Shown here: positions 1 to 8,384 of the stretch, one piece after another | Position numbering within the stretch: the stretch's first letter is position 1 | Layout: each line of letters opens with the position of its first letter | Source of the DNA: Noviherbaspirillum pedocola | Lineage (GTDB): Bacteria; Pseudomonadota; Gammaproteobacteria; Burkholderiales; Burkholderiaceae_D | Length of the DNA stretch: 64,000 bases | Direction: 5' to 3' | Assembly (NCBI RefSeq): GCF_016632335.1 | Contig: NZ_JAEPBG010000012.1 | Span: 62,001-126,000, forward strand | Program-made: the position numbers and the translations under genes | The notes under the pieces: model-generated | Told to the model about the DNA's origin: nothing | The model's input: the letters and a program-made list of their open reading frames with translations, nothing else | Databases searched by the model: none

Positions 1-1486
1 ACAGGAAGGAGCCGATAGGCTTGTCGGTCTTGCCGAGACCGGCACGGGCCATCTTGATTGCCGCTGCCAGCGCTTCGATTGCCGGGTCCTGACCAAACAC
101 CACATTCTTCAGATCACGATCGATGGTTTGCAGCTTGGTCCGATCGTCCTGGTTGACCGATTGCGGTGGAATACGAGCGATCTTCGAGACGATTTCCTCG
201 ATATCCGACTTACCAATCGTTTTCTTCTGCTTCGACTTCGGCAGGATGCGTTGCGCCGCACCGGCTTCATCAATCACGTCAATTGCCTTGTCGGGCAGAT
301 GACGGTCATTGATATACCGCGCAGACAGCTCAGCCGCCGAGCTCAGTGCGGAAGCGGAATACTTCACGCCATGGTGCTCTTCGAAGCGCGACTTCAATCC
401 ACGCAGGATTTGAATGGTCTGCTCAATGGTCGGCTCGTTGACATCGATTTTCTGAAAGCGCCGCGACAATGCATGGTCTTTCTCGAACACGCCACGGAAC
501 TCCGTATAGGTAGTCGCACCGATGCACTTGAGCTGACCGCTGGACAGTGCCGGCTTCAACAGATTTGAAGCATCCAGCGTGCCGCCCGACGCGGAGCCCG
601 CGCCAATGATGGTGTGGATCTCATCGACGAACAGGATGCCGTTAGGACTGTCTTTCAACTGTTTCAGCACGGACTTCAGGCGCTGTTCAAAGTCGCCACG
701 ATATTTCGTTCCAGCCAGGAGCGCACCCATGTCCAGCGAGTAGACAACAGCGTTTTGCAGAATTTCGGGCACGTCGCCTTGGGTAACACGCCATGCCAAG
801 CCTTCGGCAATCGCCGTTTTACCCACGCCAGCCTCGCCAACGAGAAGCGGGTTGTTCTTGCGACGACGGCACAAGGTTTGGATCACCCGCTCGACTTCCG
901 CTTCGCGGCCGATAAGAGGATCAATCTTCCCTTCAGCAGCCAGCTTGTTCAGGTTTTGCGTGAACTGATCCAAGGGGCTCTCTTTCTGCTGAGCCTCGGT
1001 CTGCGTTTCTTCAGTGCCTTCAGAGGCTTTTTGCGGATCGGACTGATGGTCCTTGCGAACACCATGGGAAATGAAATTCACCACGTCAAGTCGCGTCACG
1101 CCCTGCTGATGCAGGTAGTACACCGCGTGGGAATCTTTTTCACCGAAGATCGCAACCAGCACATTGGCACCGGTGACTTCCTTCTTGCCGTTGGACGCGG
1201 ATTGCACATGCATGATCGCGCGCTGAATTACGCGCTGAAACCCAAGTGTGGGCTGCGTATCAACCTCATTCGAACCGGGCACGGTCGGCGTGTTGTCATT
1301 GATGAAGTTGGTCAGTGTCTTGCGCAGGTCTTCAATGTTGACAGCACATGCGCGCAGCACTTCGGCCGCCGACGGATTGTCGAGCAGCGCCAACAGCAGA
1401 TGCTCGACGGTGATGAACTCATGGCGTGCCTGTCGAGCCTCGACAAATGCCATGTGCAAACTGACTTCCAATTCCTGAGCAATCAT
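1..1486 (-). CDS. clpA: ClpA, ATPase and unfoldase subunit of the ClpAP protease (3' end outside window)
   Basis: ClpA is a cytoplasmic AAA+ ring that unfolds proteins and feeds them to ClpP. The first 495 codons are visible. They give an N-terminal double-helical repeat domain (about residues 1-145), an acidic, Gln-rich linker (about 146-172) and the first AAA+ module. That module has Walker A GEAGVGKT (217-224), Walker B in ILFVDEIHT and the following sensor region. The sequence stops just as the second AAA+ module begins, so about 260 residues of a typical 758-residue ClpA are missing. The ATG at 1486 overlaps the clpS stop as ATGA, so the two are probably translationally coupled. This order, adaptor then unfoldase, is the usual one in proteobacteria. 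Confidence 0.97.
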   Translation of the reverse strand, partial: MIAQELEVSLHMAFVEARQARHEFITVEHLLLALLDNPSAAEVLRACAVNIEDLRKTLTNFINDNTPTVPGSNEVDTQPTLGFQRVIQRAIMHVQSASNGKKEVTGANVLVAIFGEKDSHAVYYLHQQGVTRLDVVNFISHGVRKDHQSDPQKASEGTEETQTEAQQKESPLDQFTQNLNKLAAEGKIDPLIGREAEVERVIQTLCRRRKNNPLLVGEAGVGKTAIAEGLAWRVTQGDVPEILQNAVVYSLDMGALLAGTKYRGDFEQRLKSVLKQLKDSPNGILFVDEIHTIIGAGSASGGTLDASNLLKPALSSGQLKCIGATTYTEFRGVFEKDHALSRRFQKIDVNEPTIEQTIQILRGLKSRFEEHHGVKYSASALSSAAELSARYINDRHLPDKAIDVIDEAGAAQRILPKSKQKKTIGKSDIEEIVSKIARIPPQSVNQDDRTKLQTIDRDLKNVVFGQDPAIEALAAAIKMARAGLGKTDKPIGSFL

Positions 1487-1797
1487 GCTTCCTCCATCAC
1501 GCATTGCAGGGGATGTCCCGCCTTGCGTGCATGCGTTAAAACCAATTCCACTTTTGTGCTGGCGATATCCTTAGGATATACACCACACATGCCTTTGCCA
1601 TCGCGATGCACCTTGAGCATGATTTGCGTCGCAGTTTCACGATCCTTGTTGAAGTATTCCTGGATAATGGAAACAACAAACTCCATTGGGGTATAGTCGT
1701 CGTTCAACAATAGTACTTGATACATGCGTGGCGGCTGGAGCTTCTGCTGCTGCTCCGTTCGCTCAATGACGGTATCGTTCTGGTCCTTGGTTGCCAT
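1483..1797 (-). CDS. clpS: ClpS, N-end-rule adaptor for ClpAP
   Basis: ClpS binds the N-domain of ClpA and delivers proteins with bulky hydrophobic N-terminal residues (Leu, Phe, Trp, Tyr). At 104 aa it has the family length. A flexible N-terminal tail (1-25) precedes the core. The substrate pocket motif [10 protein letters not shown] (residues 32-41) and the HRDGKG segment (64-69) are both present. It is the first gene of a clpS-clpA operon with a 4-bp overlap. The start at 1797 has no Shine-Dalgarno sequence, and a -10-like hexamer lies only 6 nt upstream (separate entry). Confidence 0.97.
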   Translation of the reverse strand: MATKDQNDTVIERTEQQQKLQPPRMYQVLLLNDDYTPMEFVVSIIQEYFNKDRETATQIMLKVHRDGKGMCGVYPKDIASTKVELVLTHARKAGHPLQCVMEEA

Positions 1798-1803
1798 GGG
1801 TTT

Positions 1804-1831
1804 ATTCTACTGCGTTCATGTCGGTCCGCAA
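1804..1831 (-). promoter_or_regulatory. Candidate clpS promoter, possibly leaderless
   Basis: On the minus strand TTGCGG (1831-1826) is followed after 16 nt by TAGAAT (1809-1804). The clpS ATG begins 6 nt after the -10, about where transcription would start. There is no Shine-Dalgarno motif between them. This suggests a leaderless message, unless an upstream promoter is used instead. This is inference from sequence only. Confidence 0.4.
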
Positions 1832-1970
1832 CGCGGTAGGTATTGCGGTCTCTCTAATGTATGCATCGATATTACGCCCTTTCCTGTTGGTGCGCAGATG
1901 ACGCTTGAATGCTCGAAATCAAGGGACGTTGGACGGCCTTTCCACACTTTCGCGCAAAACCGCAAATTAC

Positions 1971-1999
1971 TTGACTTTTTTAAAATTTCCGCAAACAAT
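1971..1999 (+). promoter_or_regulatory. Candidate promoter of the cold-shock gene
   Basis: TTGACT (1971-1976) is a near-consensus -35 and is followed after 17 nt by AACAAT (1994-1999), which matches 4 of 6 positions of the -10. It would give a leader of about 125 nt before the ATG at 2130, fitting the long leaders of cold-shock mRNAs. The -10 is weak and an alternative start further downstream is possible. Confidence 0.4.
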
Positions 2000-2129
2000 G
2001 AAGACTATTAATTAATGCGGGTGAGCACTAATTGATAGGAAGTGAGCAAGTTATAAGAGGGGGCAGCGCGACGCAAAGCTTCTTGCTTTTACGGCTCGTG
2101 TGATTGTTTCATATTTGAAAGATGCTTTT

Positions 2130-2336
2130 ATGGCAACTGGTACCGTTAAGTGGTTCAATGATTCGAAAGGTTTTGGCTTCATCACTCCGGATGACGGTGG
2201 CGAAGACCTCTTCGCTCACTTCTCTGCAATCAACATGAGCGGCTTCAAGACCTTGAAAGAAGGTCAAAAAGTTAGCTTTGAAGTTACGCAGGGTCCAAAA
2301 GGCAAGCAAGCTTCTAATATCCAAGCAGCTTCCTGA
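2130..2336 (+). CDS. CspA-family cold-shock protein
   Basis: This is a 68-aa single cold-shock domain, a five-stranded OB-fold that binds single-stranded RNA or DNA and acts as an RNA chaperone. RNP1-like KGFGFI (residues 14-19) and RNP2-like LFAHFS (28-33) are intact. The ATG at 2130 gives the standard [10 protein letters not shown] start. An in-frame ATG at 2100 would add ten residues the family lacks. The gene is monocistronic and followed by a strong terminator at 2353. Bacteria of this group carry several csp paralogues, so I do not assign a specific symbol. Confidence 0.96.
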   Translation: MATGTVKWFNDSKGFGFITPDDGGEDLFAHFSAINMSGFKTLKEGQKVSFEVTQGPKGKQASNIQAAS

Positions 2337-2352
2337 ATATCCGTGGCACTTC

Positions 2353-2390
2353 AATAAAAAATCCCCGATAAGGGGATTTTTTATTGCCTT
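2353..2390. terminator. Rho-independent terminator, likely bidirectional
   Basis: There is a perfect 14-bp inverted repeat (2353-2366 with 2372-2385) around a 5-nt loop. An A-tract on the left and a T-tract on the right let it work in both directions. It lies 16 bases after the cold-shock stop and beyond the end of icd on the other strand. Confidence 0.9.
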
Positions 2391-2495
2391 TTTGGTGGAG
2401 CCAGCCCAGTTTTGTGAGTAACTGCTATAGCGCTACCCTACCGCTCAGCTCCTGAAACAACAGGGGCATGGTATCGGAGGCTATGCTGAGCGCTA

Positions 2496-3749
2496 TTACA
2501 TGCATTCGATCATGACGTCTCCAAACCCAGAGCAGGACACCTGACTCGCGCCTTGCATCAGGCGAGCGAAGTCGTACGTTACCCGTTTCGAAGTGATCGC
2601 GCGCTCCATCGAATGAATGATGAGATCGGCTGCTTCCGTCCAACCCATGTGACGAAGCATCATTTCCGCAGACAGGATCAGCGAACCGGGATTCACATAG
2701 TCTTTACCAGCATACTTGGGCGCTGTCCCATGTGTTGCCTCGAACATCGCAACGGAATCAGACATATTCGCTCCAGGCGCTATCCCAATGCCGCCGACCT
2801 GAGCGGCAAGTGCATCCGAGATATAGTCGCCATTTAGGTTCAACGTAGCAATAACGCTGTATTCATTTGGTCTCAACAGAATTTGCTGCAAGAAAGCATC
2901 CGCTATCGAATCCTTGATAAGGATTTCCTTGCCGCTCCTCGGATTCTTTAATCTGCACCACGGGCCGCCGTCGATCAGTTCCGCGCCGAATTCCCGCTGA
3001 GCCAGGGCGTACCCCCAGTCCCGGAAGCCGCCTTCAGTGAATTTCATAATGTTACCTTTGTGCACCAAGGTAACTGACGGCTTATCGTTATCGATCGCGT
3101 ATTGAATTGCCTTCCGAACCAGACGCTCAGTACCTTCGCGCGATACTGGTTTGACACCAATGCCAGAGGTTTCCGGAAACCGAATTTTCTTTACGCCCAT
3201 TTCGTTGATCAGGAAGCCAATCAGCTTCTTCGCGCCCTCGGAACCTTCAGCCCATTCGATACCGGCATAGATGTCTTCCGAGTTTTCCCGGAAGATCACC
3301 ATGTCCGTCTTCTCGGGTTCGCGTAGCGGTGACGGGACGCCTTTGAAATAGCGGACCGGCCGCAAGCATACGTAAAGATCGAGCTCCTGGCGAAGAGCAA
3401 CATTGAGCGAGCGAATGCCGCCACCAACTGGCGTCGTCAATGGCCCCTTGATCGACACGACGTAATCCTTGACCGCTTGCAGCGTCTCTTCGGGAAGCCA
3501 GACGTCAGGACCGTAGATCGTGGTCGACTTCTCGCCGGCAAAGATTTCCATCCAGCTGATTTTGCGCTTTCCGTCGTACGCCTTCGCCACAGCGGCGTCC
3601 ACCACTTTGATCATGACTGGGGTGATATCGACACCGGTACCATCACCTTCGATGTAGGGAATGATCGGCGTATCGGGTACGGTCAGGGAAAAATCCGAAT
3701 TGACGCGAATCTTGCTGCCATCAGCAGGAACTTGAATATGTTGGTACAT
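2496..3749 (-). CDS. icd: NADP-dependent isocitrate dehydrogenase
   Basis: Icd converts isocitrate to 2-oxoglutarate and CO2 in the citric acid cycle, producing NADPH. At 417 aa it matches the E. coli-type homodimer. It carries the substrate-binding segment [17 protein letters not shown], whose Ser is the phosphorylation site in E. coli, the metal-binding [10 protein letters not shown] region, and [11 protein letters not shown] near the cofactor site. The C-terminus ends in the family motif [11 protein letters not shown]. Two adjacent ATGs are possible. GGAGG at 3759-3755 is 5 nt from the ATG at 3749 but only 2 nt from the one at 3752, so I choose 3749. A perfect palindrome lies 65 bases upstream (separate entry). 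Confidence 0.97.
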   Translation of the reverse strand: MYQHIQVPADGSKIRVNSDFSLTVPDTPIIPYIEGDGTGVDITPVMIKVVDAAVAKAYDGKRKISWMEIFAGEKSTTIYGPDVWLPEETLQAVKDYVVSIKGPLTTPVGGGIRSLNVALRQELDLYVCLRPVRYFKGVPSPLREPEKTDMVIFRENSEDIYAGIEWAEGSEGAKKLIGFLINEMGVKKIRFPETSGIGVKPVSREGTERLVRKAIQYAIDNDKPSVTLVHKGNIMKFTEGGFRDWGYALAQREFGAELIDGGPWCRLKNPRSGKEILIKDSIADAFLQQILLRPNEYSVIATLNLNGDYISDALAAQVGGIGIAPGANMSDSVAMFEATHGTAPKYAGKDYVNPGSLILSAEMMLRHMGWTEAADLIIHSMERAITSKRVTYDFARLMQGASQVSCSGFGDVMIECM

Positions 3750-3813
3750 CATTGCCTCCGGTAAGAAAATGGATGCGAAACGCGATGCTCGGCTGGCTGC
3801 TAGGACGCACCAA

Positions 3814-3827
3814 GTCTTATATAAGAC
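3814..3827. promoter_or_regulatory. 14-bp perfect palindrome upstream of icd, operator candidate
   Basis: GTCTTATATAAGAC is a perfect palindrome and is followed directly by a further half-site-like ATAAGAT (3828-3834). It sits between the divergent icd and rluE genes, 65 bases before the icd start. Its form suggests a dimeric repressor or activator site. I recall similar TCTTATATAAGA-type sites upstream of citric-acid-cycle genes in betaproteobacteria but cannot name the regulator with certainty. Confidence 0.6.
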
Positions 3828-3910
3828 ATAAGATAGCGTTTATTCACACGCGCTGCGATTTTACTCTAAGCCATTGACTATTTTCCAAGCTTGGACTTCC
3901 TTCGTGAGAG

Positions 3911-3916
3911 TACAAT
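3911..3916 (+). promoter_or_regulatory. Candidate -10 box of rluE
   Basis: TACAAT lies 26 bases before the ATG at 3942, predicting a leader of about 19 nt. No good -35 stands at the normal distance, although TTGACT occurs further upstream at 3874. Confidence 0.35.
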
Positions 3917-3941
3917 TCCCGCTCCCCATTCGCCTCTCATC

Positions 3942-4508
3942 ATGTCACTAATCCTCTTCAACAAGCCGTTCCAGGTAATGTGCCAGTTTTCAGCGCACCC
4001 ATCCCGTGCAACGCTTACGGATTATTTGACCATACCTGGCATTTACCCAGCAGGCAGGCTTGATGCCGACAGCGAAGGACTGGTCCTTTTGACGGATGAT
4101 GGCAGATTGCAGCATGAAATTAGTCATCCCGCACGCAAGCTGACGAAGACTTATCTGGCTCAAGTTGAGGGCATTCCATCAAGGAGCGCGATCGAAAAGC
4201 TGCAAGCGCCCATCGACCTTGGGGACTTTGTCACGCTGCCATGCAAGGCCAGCAGAATCGAAGATCCGGAATGGCTGTGGCCTCGAAATCCTCCGATCCG
4301 CCATAGGGAAAACGCGCCGGCGAGCTGGCTCGCATTGACGCTTATTGAGGGAAAGAACCGGCAGGTGCGGCGCATGACCGCATCAATTGGATTCCCAACC
4401 TTGAGACTCATTCGAATTGCAATCGGGCCGTATCGCCTGGAAGAGATTCCCTTGATGCCGGGAGAATGGCAGGAGGTATCTTCTTCCCAGTTAACGAATC
4501 GCATGTGA
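3942..4508 (+). CDS. rluE: RluE-type 23S rRNA pseudouridine synthase
   Basis: This is an RsuA/RluE-family enzyme that isomerises a uridine of 23S rRNA (U2457 in E. coli RluE). The 188-aa protein lacks the N-terminal S4 domain, as RluE does. The catalytic-loop motif GRLDADSEG has the active-site Asp at residue 41, and the C-terminal EGKNRQVRRM motif is intact. The ATG at 3942 gives the family start MSLILFNKP. The ATG at 3891 would add 17 unrelated residues and precede the likely -10. It is divergent from icd and monocistronic. Confidence 0.93.
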   Translation: MSLILFNKPFQVMCQFSAHPSRATLTDYLTIPGIYPAGRLDADSEGLVLLTDDGRLQHEISHPARKLTKTYLAQVEGIPSRSAIEKLQAPIDLGDFVTLPCKASRIEDPEWLWPRNPPIRHRENAPASWLALTLIEGKNRQVRRMTASIGFPTLRLIRIAIGPYRLEEIPLMPGEWQEVSSSQLTNRM

Positions 4509-4678
4509 GTCGACGTTCCGCATCCTTCGAACTTGAACTGAGGAAAATTTTTCAGCCATTTGTCAACGCGACATGTAAATAAGCGTTGATGGGCCAGATT
4601 CGAAAGAATCTGCCGCCTATCGTACATATGTGACTGGCGATAAGCGGCTCCAACTCAGCCAATTCAAGGATGGAAAAT

Positions 4679-4882
4679 ATGAACAAACTCATCGCTGCTG
4701 CTGTTGCTGGCCTGTTCTCGCTATCCGCTTTCGCTCAAGCCCCGGCCCCTGCCGCTCCAGGCGCCAACGCCGATGCGGCACCGCAAACCACCAAAGTCAC
4801 CAAGGCGAAGAAGCACAAGAAACACAAAGCCAAGAAGATGCACAATATGGACAATGCTTCGTCCGCTCCGGCTGCAAAATAA
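4679..4882 (+). CDS. Small exported Lys/His-rich protein, function unknown
   Basis: This is a 67-aa protein with a clear Sec signal peptide (MNKLIAAAVAGLFSLSAFA, cleavage likely before Gln20). An Ala/Pro-rich stretch follows, then a strongly basic segment AKKHKKHKAKKMHNM. The start at 4679 is preferred over 4670 because AAGGA at 4666-4670 is correctly spaced only for the later ATG. The mature peptide is about 48 residues and probably disordered. Its composition recalls acid-shock-type periplasmic peptides, but I see no homology I would rely on. A terminator follows at once. Confidence 0.75.
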   Translation: MNKLIAAAVAGLFSLSAFAQAPAPAAPGANADAAPQTTKVTKAKKHKKHKAKKMHNMDNASSAPAAK

Positions 4883-4902
4883 GCAGGAGCTACACAAAAC
4901 CG

Positions 4903-4927
4903 AAGGCAGGGCGACCTGCCTTTTTTA
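4903..4927 (+). terminator. Rho-independent terminator
   Basis: An 8-bp stem (4903-4910 with 4915-4922) with loop GCGA is followed by a run of six T. It closes the small exported gene 11 bases before the next start codon. Confidence 0.88.
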
Positions 4928-4937
4928 TTGGGACTTT

Positions 4938-5381
4938 ATGAAAATTTCGCTCTTGTCTCGTTTCGCCGCTGCGGCCTGCATGCTTGCATGCATCAGCGCG
5001 CAAGCCCAGGAAAAATTCCCTACCGTTCAACTGAATGCCGGCATGTACGTTATTCAGGCCGAGGTGGCAGCTACCGAAGCCCAGCGCGAACTAGGTCTAA
5101 TGAACCGCAAAACGATGCCGCCGAACGCCGGCATGGTGTTCCTGTTCCAGCGCCCAGCTCAGGTATGCATGTGGATGAAAAATACCTTGCTTCCCTTGTC
5201 GGTGGCATTCATGGATGAGACCGGGAAGATCATCAATATCGAAGACATGCAGCCGGAAACCACGAATTCACACTGCACTGCGGCTCCAGCCACGTATGCG
5301 CTGGAAATGAACCAGGGCTGGTTCAAGCAGAAACACATCAAGCCAGGAAACGTCATCAGCGGCTTACCGAAGCCGCGTTGA
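4938..5381 (+). CDS. DUF192 family exported protein
   Basis: This 147-aa protein has a Sec signal peptide ending near AQA (residues 20-22), followed by one DUF192 domain. The characteristic segment MWMKNTLLPLSVAFMD and the downstream conserved Cys-containing part are present. DUF192 proteins are small beta-rich proteins of unknown biochemical role, often periplasmic. The ATG at 4938 begins the signal peptide. A longer open frame from 4704 runs through the preceding gene and its terminator and is not the real start. Confidence 0.88.
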   Translation: MKISLLSRFAAAACMLACISAQAQEKFPTVQLNAGMYVIQAEVAATEAQRELGLMNRKTMPPNAGMVFLFQRPAQVCMWMKNTLLPLSVAFMDETGKIINIEDMQPETTNSHCTAAPATYALEMNQGWFKQKHIKPGNVISGLPKPR

Positions 5382-5392
5382 TCCTGCACACC

Positions 5393-5430
5393 AATACAAA
5401 AACCCGCCGCGATCACTACTCGGGCGGGTT
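5393..5430 (-). terminator. Terminator of rpsT
   Basis: The inverted repeat AACCCGCC / GGCGGGTT (5401-5408 and 5423-5430) is followed on the minus strand by TTTTTGT. It lies about 40 bases after the rpsT stop. A second, T-less hairpin ACCGAAAC/GTTTCGGT (5441-5460) stands between the stop codon and this terminator. Confidence 0.75.
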
Positions 5431-5472
5431 ATCTTCGCAGACCGAAACGATGGTTTCGGTCCGGGGAAACGA

Positions 5473-5736
5473 TTAGGCCAGTGCTTTCAGCGCTGAAGCC
5501 AGGCGGCTCTTGTGACGGGCAGCCTTGTTCTTGTGGATGATTTTCTTGTCGGCGATGCGGTCGATCGTGGAGATCGAGGACTGGAACACTTGGGTCGCTG
5601 CAGCCTTGTCGCCACCTTCGATTGCCTTGCGCACTGCCTTGATCGCGGTACGCAGCGCGGAACGCTGGCTGGAGTTGTGCGCGTTTTGCTTGACTGCTTG
5701 ACGAGCACGCTTGCGTGCCTGTGCGGTATTTGCCAT
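5473..5736 (-). CDS. rpsT: 30S ribosomal protein S20
   Basis: S20 is a three-helix protein of the small ribosomal subunit. The 87-aa sequence has the family length and the conserved basic start [13 protein letters not shown], the Ala/Lys-rich middle and the C-terminal [11 protein letters not shown] segment. It is monocistronic, with a good promoter at 5839-5811 and a terminator after the stop. It diverges from murJ, the common arrangement in betaproteobacteria. Confidence 0.98.
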   Translation of the reverse strand: MANTAQARKRARQAVKQNAHNSSQRSALRTAIKAVRKAIEGGDKAAATQVFQSSISTIDRIADKKIIHKNKAARHKSRLASALKALA

Positions 5737-5810
5737 GAAAGATTCCTAAACGTGGTCGGTTGCGTTCGCAACACTTACCAGTTGCGAAACAAAATTCAGT
5801 AAAGCGCGTG

Positions 5811-5839
5811 ATTATAAAGGCGTTTTACGCCGTAGGCAA
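5811..5839 (-). promoter_or_regulatory. Sigma-70 promoter of rpsT
   Basis: On the minus strand TTGCCT (5839-5834) is separated by exactly 17 nt from a consensus TATAAT (5816-5811). Transcription would start near 5804, giving a leader of about 68 nt. A small hairpin GTTGC-GTTC-GCAAC occurs in that leader. Confidence 0.82.
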
Positions 5840-5892
5840 ACTGGATTTCGTCCGCCTGGTCGCGGTGCGCGGGGCCTACAAGGGCTACCCGC

Positions 5893-5898
5893 TATAAT
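5893..5898 (+). promoter_or_regulatory. Consensus -10 box immediately before murJ
   Basis: TATAAT ends 7 bases before the ATG at 5906, so the expected transcription start coincides with the start codon. The other possible ATG (5897) lies inside the hexamer and could not be on this transcript. No clear -35 is seen at 17 bases. Confidence 0.5.
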
Positions 5899-5905
5899 GC
5901 CGCGC

Positions 5906-7456
5906 ATGAATTTGCACAGAACCCTCGCCGCTGTCTCGGGCATGACCATGGTGTCCCGAGTAACCGGCCTGATCAGGGAATTCCTGATCGCGCGCGCCTT
6001 TGGCGCCTCCGTGTACACCGACGCTTTCTTCGTCGCCTTCCGCATTCCAAACCTGTTGCGCCGCCTCTTCGCCGAGGGCGCTTTTTCACAAGCTTTCGTG
6101 CCGATTCTGGCCGAGTACAAAAACAAGCAGGGCGAGCAGGCCACACGCGGATTGGTCGATCACGTCGCCACCATTTTGATTTGGACGCTGCTGGCGACTT
6201 GCGTGCTCGGCATCCTCGGCGCGCCGGTCGTGGTGTACCTGATGGCAGCCGGACTGAAATCGGAAGCCGATGCCTTCGGTATCGCGGTGCAAATGACCCG
6301 CATCATGTTCCCCTACATCCTGTTCATGTCGCTGGTGGCCCTGGCGGGTGGAATATTGAACACCTGGCGCAAATTCCAGGTCGCGGCATTCACGCCGGTG
6401 CTGCTGAACCTGACCTTCATTGCCGCCGCGCTGTTTGTTGCGCCTCACATGCGCCAGCCCATCTACGCGCTGGCGCTTGCCGTGGTAGTCGGCGGCATCC
6501 TGCAACTGGTGATACAGGTTCCGCCGCTGCTGCGCATCGGCATGCTGCCGCGGCCTTCATGGCGTTTCAGGAAAGCGGTATCCGACCCTGGCGTTCGCCG
6601 CGTGTTGCGTCAGATGGTGCCGGCCACCTTCGCTGTCTCGGTGGCGCAGATCAGCCTGATCATCAACACCAACATCGCATCGCATTTGCAAAACGGCAGC
6701 GTGTCCTGGCTTTCCTATGCGGATCGCTTGATGGAATTACCCACAGGCCTACTCGGCGTGGCGCTCGGCACGATTCTGCTGCCGAGTCTGTCGAAAGCGC
6801 ATGCCGATGATGACAAGGTCGAGTACTCCGCCCTGCTCGACTGGGGCCTGCGCCTGACTTTCCTGCTCGCCCTTCCCGCCGCGGTGGCACTTGCCACGCT
6901 GTCCGAGCCGATCACCACGACGCTGTTTCACTACGGGAAATTCAACGATCAATCGGTGATCATGACAGGACGTGCGCTTGTGGCTTATGGCGTCGGGTTG
7001 ATCGGCCTGATCCTGGTGAAGATCCTCGCTCCCGGCTTTTATGCGCGGCAGGACATCCGCACGCCGGTGAAGATCGCCGTCGGTGTACTGATCGCAACGC
7101 AATTGATGAATCTGCTGTTCATTCCGGCGTTCGCCCATGCCGGACTGGCGCTGTCGATCGGACTTGGCGCCTGCCTGAACGCAAGCTTTCTCTTCCTCGG
7201 CCTGCGTCGCCGCGGCATTTATGTTGCCCGCCCCGGCTGGACGATTTTTCTCGTGCGACTGACCGGCGCGCTCTTTCTGCTGGCCGGCGTATCGATGTGG
7301 GTTGCCGGGCATTTCGACTGGCTCGGTATGCGTGCGCAGCCGCTATTGCGCATGGCAGCGCTTGCCCTAGTGATAGTCGTTGCCGGCGTCGTGTATTTCG
7401 GCGCCCTGTTCGCTACCGGATTTCGTCTCGGCGATTTCAAACGCGTAGCGAAATAA
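5906..7456 (+). CDS. murJ: MurJ, lipid II flippase
   Basis: MurJ (MviN) moves the lipid-linked peptidoglycan precursor lipid II across the cytoplasmic membrane and is normally essential. The 516-aa protein is almost entirely hydrophobic, with about 14 membrane segments. It starts with the conserved SGMTMVSRVTGLIRE and FGASVYTDAFFVAFRIPN motifs of transmembrane helices 1-2. The ATG at 5906 is chosen because it follows the -10 box at start-site distance and gives the usual MNLHRTLA start. It is divergent from rpsT and 52 bases before the SirB1-like gene. Confidence 0.96.
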   Translation: MNLHRTLAAVSGMTMVSRVTGLIREFLIARAFGASVYTDAFFVAFRIPNLLRRLFAEGAFSQAFVPILAEYKNKQGEQATRGLVDHVATILIWTLLATCVLGILGAPVVVYLMAAGLKSEADAFGIAVQMTRIMFPYILFMSLVALAGGILNTWRKFQVAAFTPVLLNLTFIAAALFVAPHMRQPIYALALAVVVGGILQLVIQVPPLLRIGMLPRPSWRFRKAVSDPGVRRVLRQMVPATFAVSVAQISLIINTNIASHLQNGSVSWLSYADRLMELPTGLLGVALGTILLPSLSKAHADDDKVEYSALLDWGLRLTFLLALPAAVALATLSEPITTTLFHYGKFNDQSVIMTGRALVAYGVGLIGLILVKILAPGFYARQDIRTPVKIAVGVLIATQLMNLLFIPAFAHAGLALSIGLGACLNASFLFLGLRRRGIYVARPGWTIFLVRLTGALFLLAGVSMWVAGHFDWLGMRAQPLLRMAALALVIVVAGVVYFGALFATGFRLGDFKRVAK

Positions 7457-7508
7457 GAAAATGTGCGCCCGGCTGCAACGCCACGCGTTGGCGATGGTCT
7501 GATTCGAC

Positions 7509-8342
7509 ATGGTCAAGCATCTCGATTACTTTGCCTCCCTGGTACAGCAGGATGAATCGATTCCTCTGTTCGAGGCCGCGCTTTCCATCGCGCAGGACGC
7601 CTATCCCAACCTGGACATGGCGGCCGCGCAGTTCGAAATCGATACCCTGGCCGCGCGCCTGCGGAAGCGACTGCCGCGCGATGCGTCCTACGTGCAGCGA
7701 CTGCGGCTGCTGAATCACTACTTCTATCAGGAGCTGGGATTCGGCGGGAATCTGAACAATTATTACGATCCCGACAACAGCTACCTGCAATGCGTTATCC
7801 AGACCCGCCGCGGCATTCCGATCTCGCTGGCGGTGGTCTACATGGAACTGGCGCATCAGATTGGCCTGGATATTCGCGGCATTTCCTTCCCGGGGCACTT
7901 CCTGATGAAGCTGTCGGTGCAGTCCGGGGAAATCATCCTGGACCCGTTCAACGGCGCGAGCCTGTCTCGCGAAGACCTGGAGGAGCGGCTGGAACCCTTC
8001 TCCAACCAGAGCGGCACTGGGGTAGCGCCTTTGTCGGCTCATCTGCGCGATGCACAGCCCAGGGAAATCCTGGTGCGCATGCTGCGCAATCTGAAAGCGC
8101 TGTACTTTGAACGTGCCGATTGGCGCCTGGCCCTGGCCGTGCAGCACCGCCTGGTGATTCTGCTTCCGGAGGACACAGTCGAGCGCCGCGATCGCGGCAT
8201 GGCATTTGCCAACCTGGAATGTCCACAGGCGGCCTTGCCGGACATAGAAGCCTATCTCGCCGAGCATGCGCATGCGCCGGATGCGGCGATGCTGCGCGAG
8301 CTGCTGCAAAAGCTGCAGCGGGCAACGAAACGCCTGAATTAG
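7509..8342 (+). CDS. SirB1 family protein (transglutaminase-like fold plus TPR)
   Basis: This is a 277-aa cytoplasmic protein of the SirB1 family. The N-terminal two thirds match the transglutaminase-like SirB1 domain, with the conserved segments YDPDNSYLQ, RRGIPISLAVVYMEL and FPGHFLMKL. The C-terminal 80 residues look like tetratricopeptide helices. There is no signal peptide and the biochemical role is unknown. It follows murJ by 52 bases on the same strand and may be co-transcribed. It converges with uup, and a 7-bp GC-rich hairpin lies in the 42 bases between them. Confidence 0.9.
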   Translation: MVKHLDYFASLVQQDESIPLFEAALSIAQDAYPNLDMAAAQFEIDTLAARLRKRLPRDASYVQRLRLLNHYFYQELGFGGNLNNYYDPDNSYLQCVIQTRRGIPISLAVVYMELAHQIGLDIRGISFPGHFLMKLSVQSGEIILDPFNGASLSREDLEERLEPFSNQSGTGVAPLSAHLRDAQPREILVRMLRNLKALYFERADWRLALAVQHRLVILLPEDTVERRDRGMAFANLECPQAALPDIEAYLAEHAHAPDAAMLRELLQKLQRATKRLN

Positions 8343-8384
8343 CGCGCAGGTCGCCAAGGCCTGCGCCGAGCACGCAAGGACGAT

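Larger units (their letters stand above)
1798..2129. other. Divergent intergenic region clpS / cold-shock gene
   Basis: This 332-base region has no convincing ORF and is AT-rich in its right half. It holds the candidate clpS promoter at its left end and a possible promoter for the cold-shock gene at 1971-1999. The remaining roughly 125 bases before the cold-shock start would form a long 5' untranslated leader, as is usual for cspA-type genes. I could not identify a defined cold-shock box by eye. Confidence 0.6.

Noticed and set aside
4704-5381. Fusion of the small exported protein region with the DUF192 protein
   Set aside because: The frame merely passes through the preceding gene and its terminator; the DUF192 signal peptide starts at 4938.
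8344-8366. GC hairpin between the SirB1-like gene and uup as a terminator
   Set aside because: The stem is 7 bp with no T-run on either strand, so it is not listed as a terminator.
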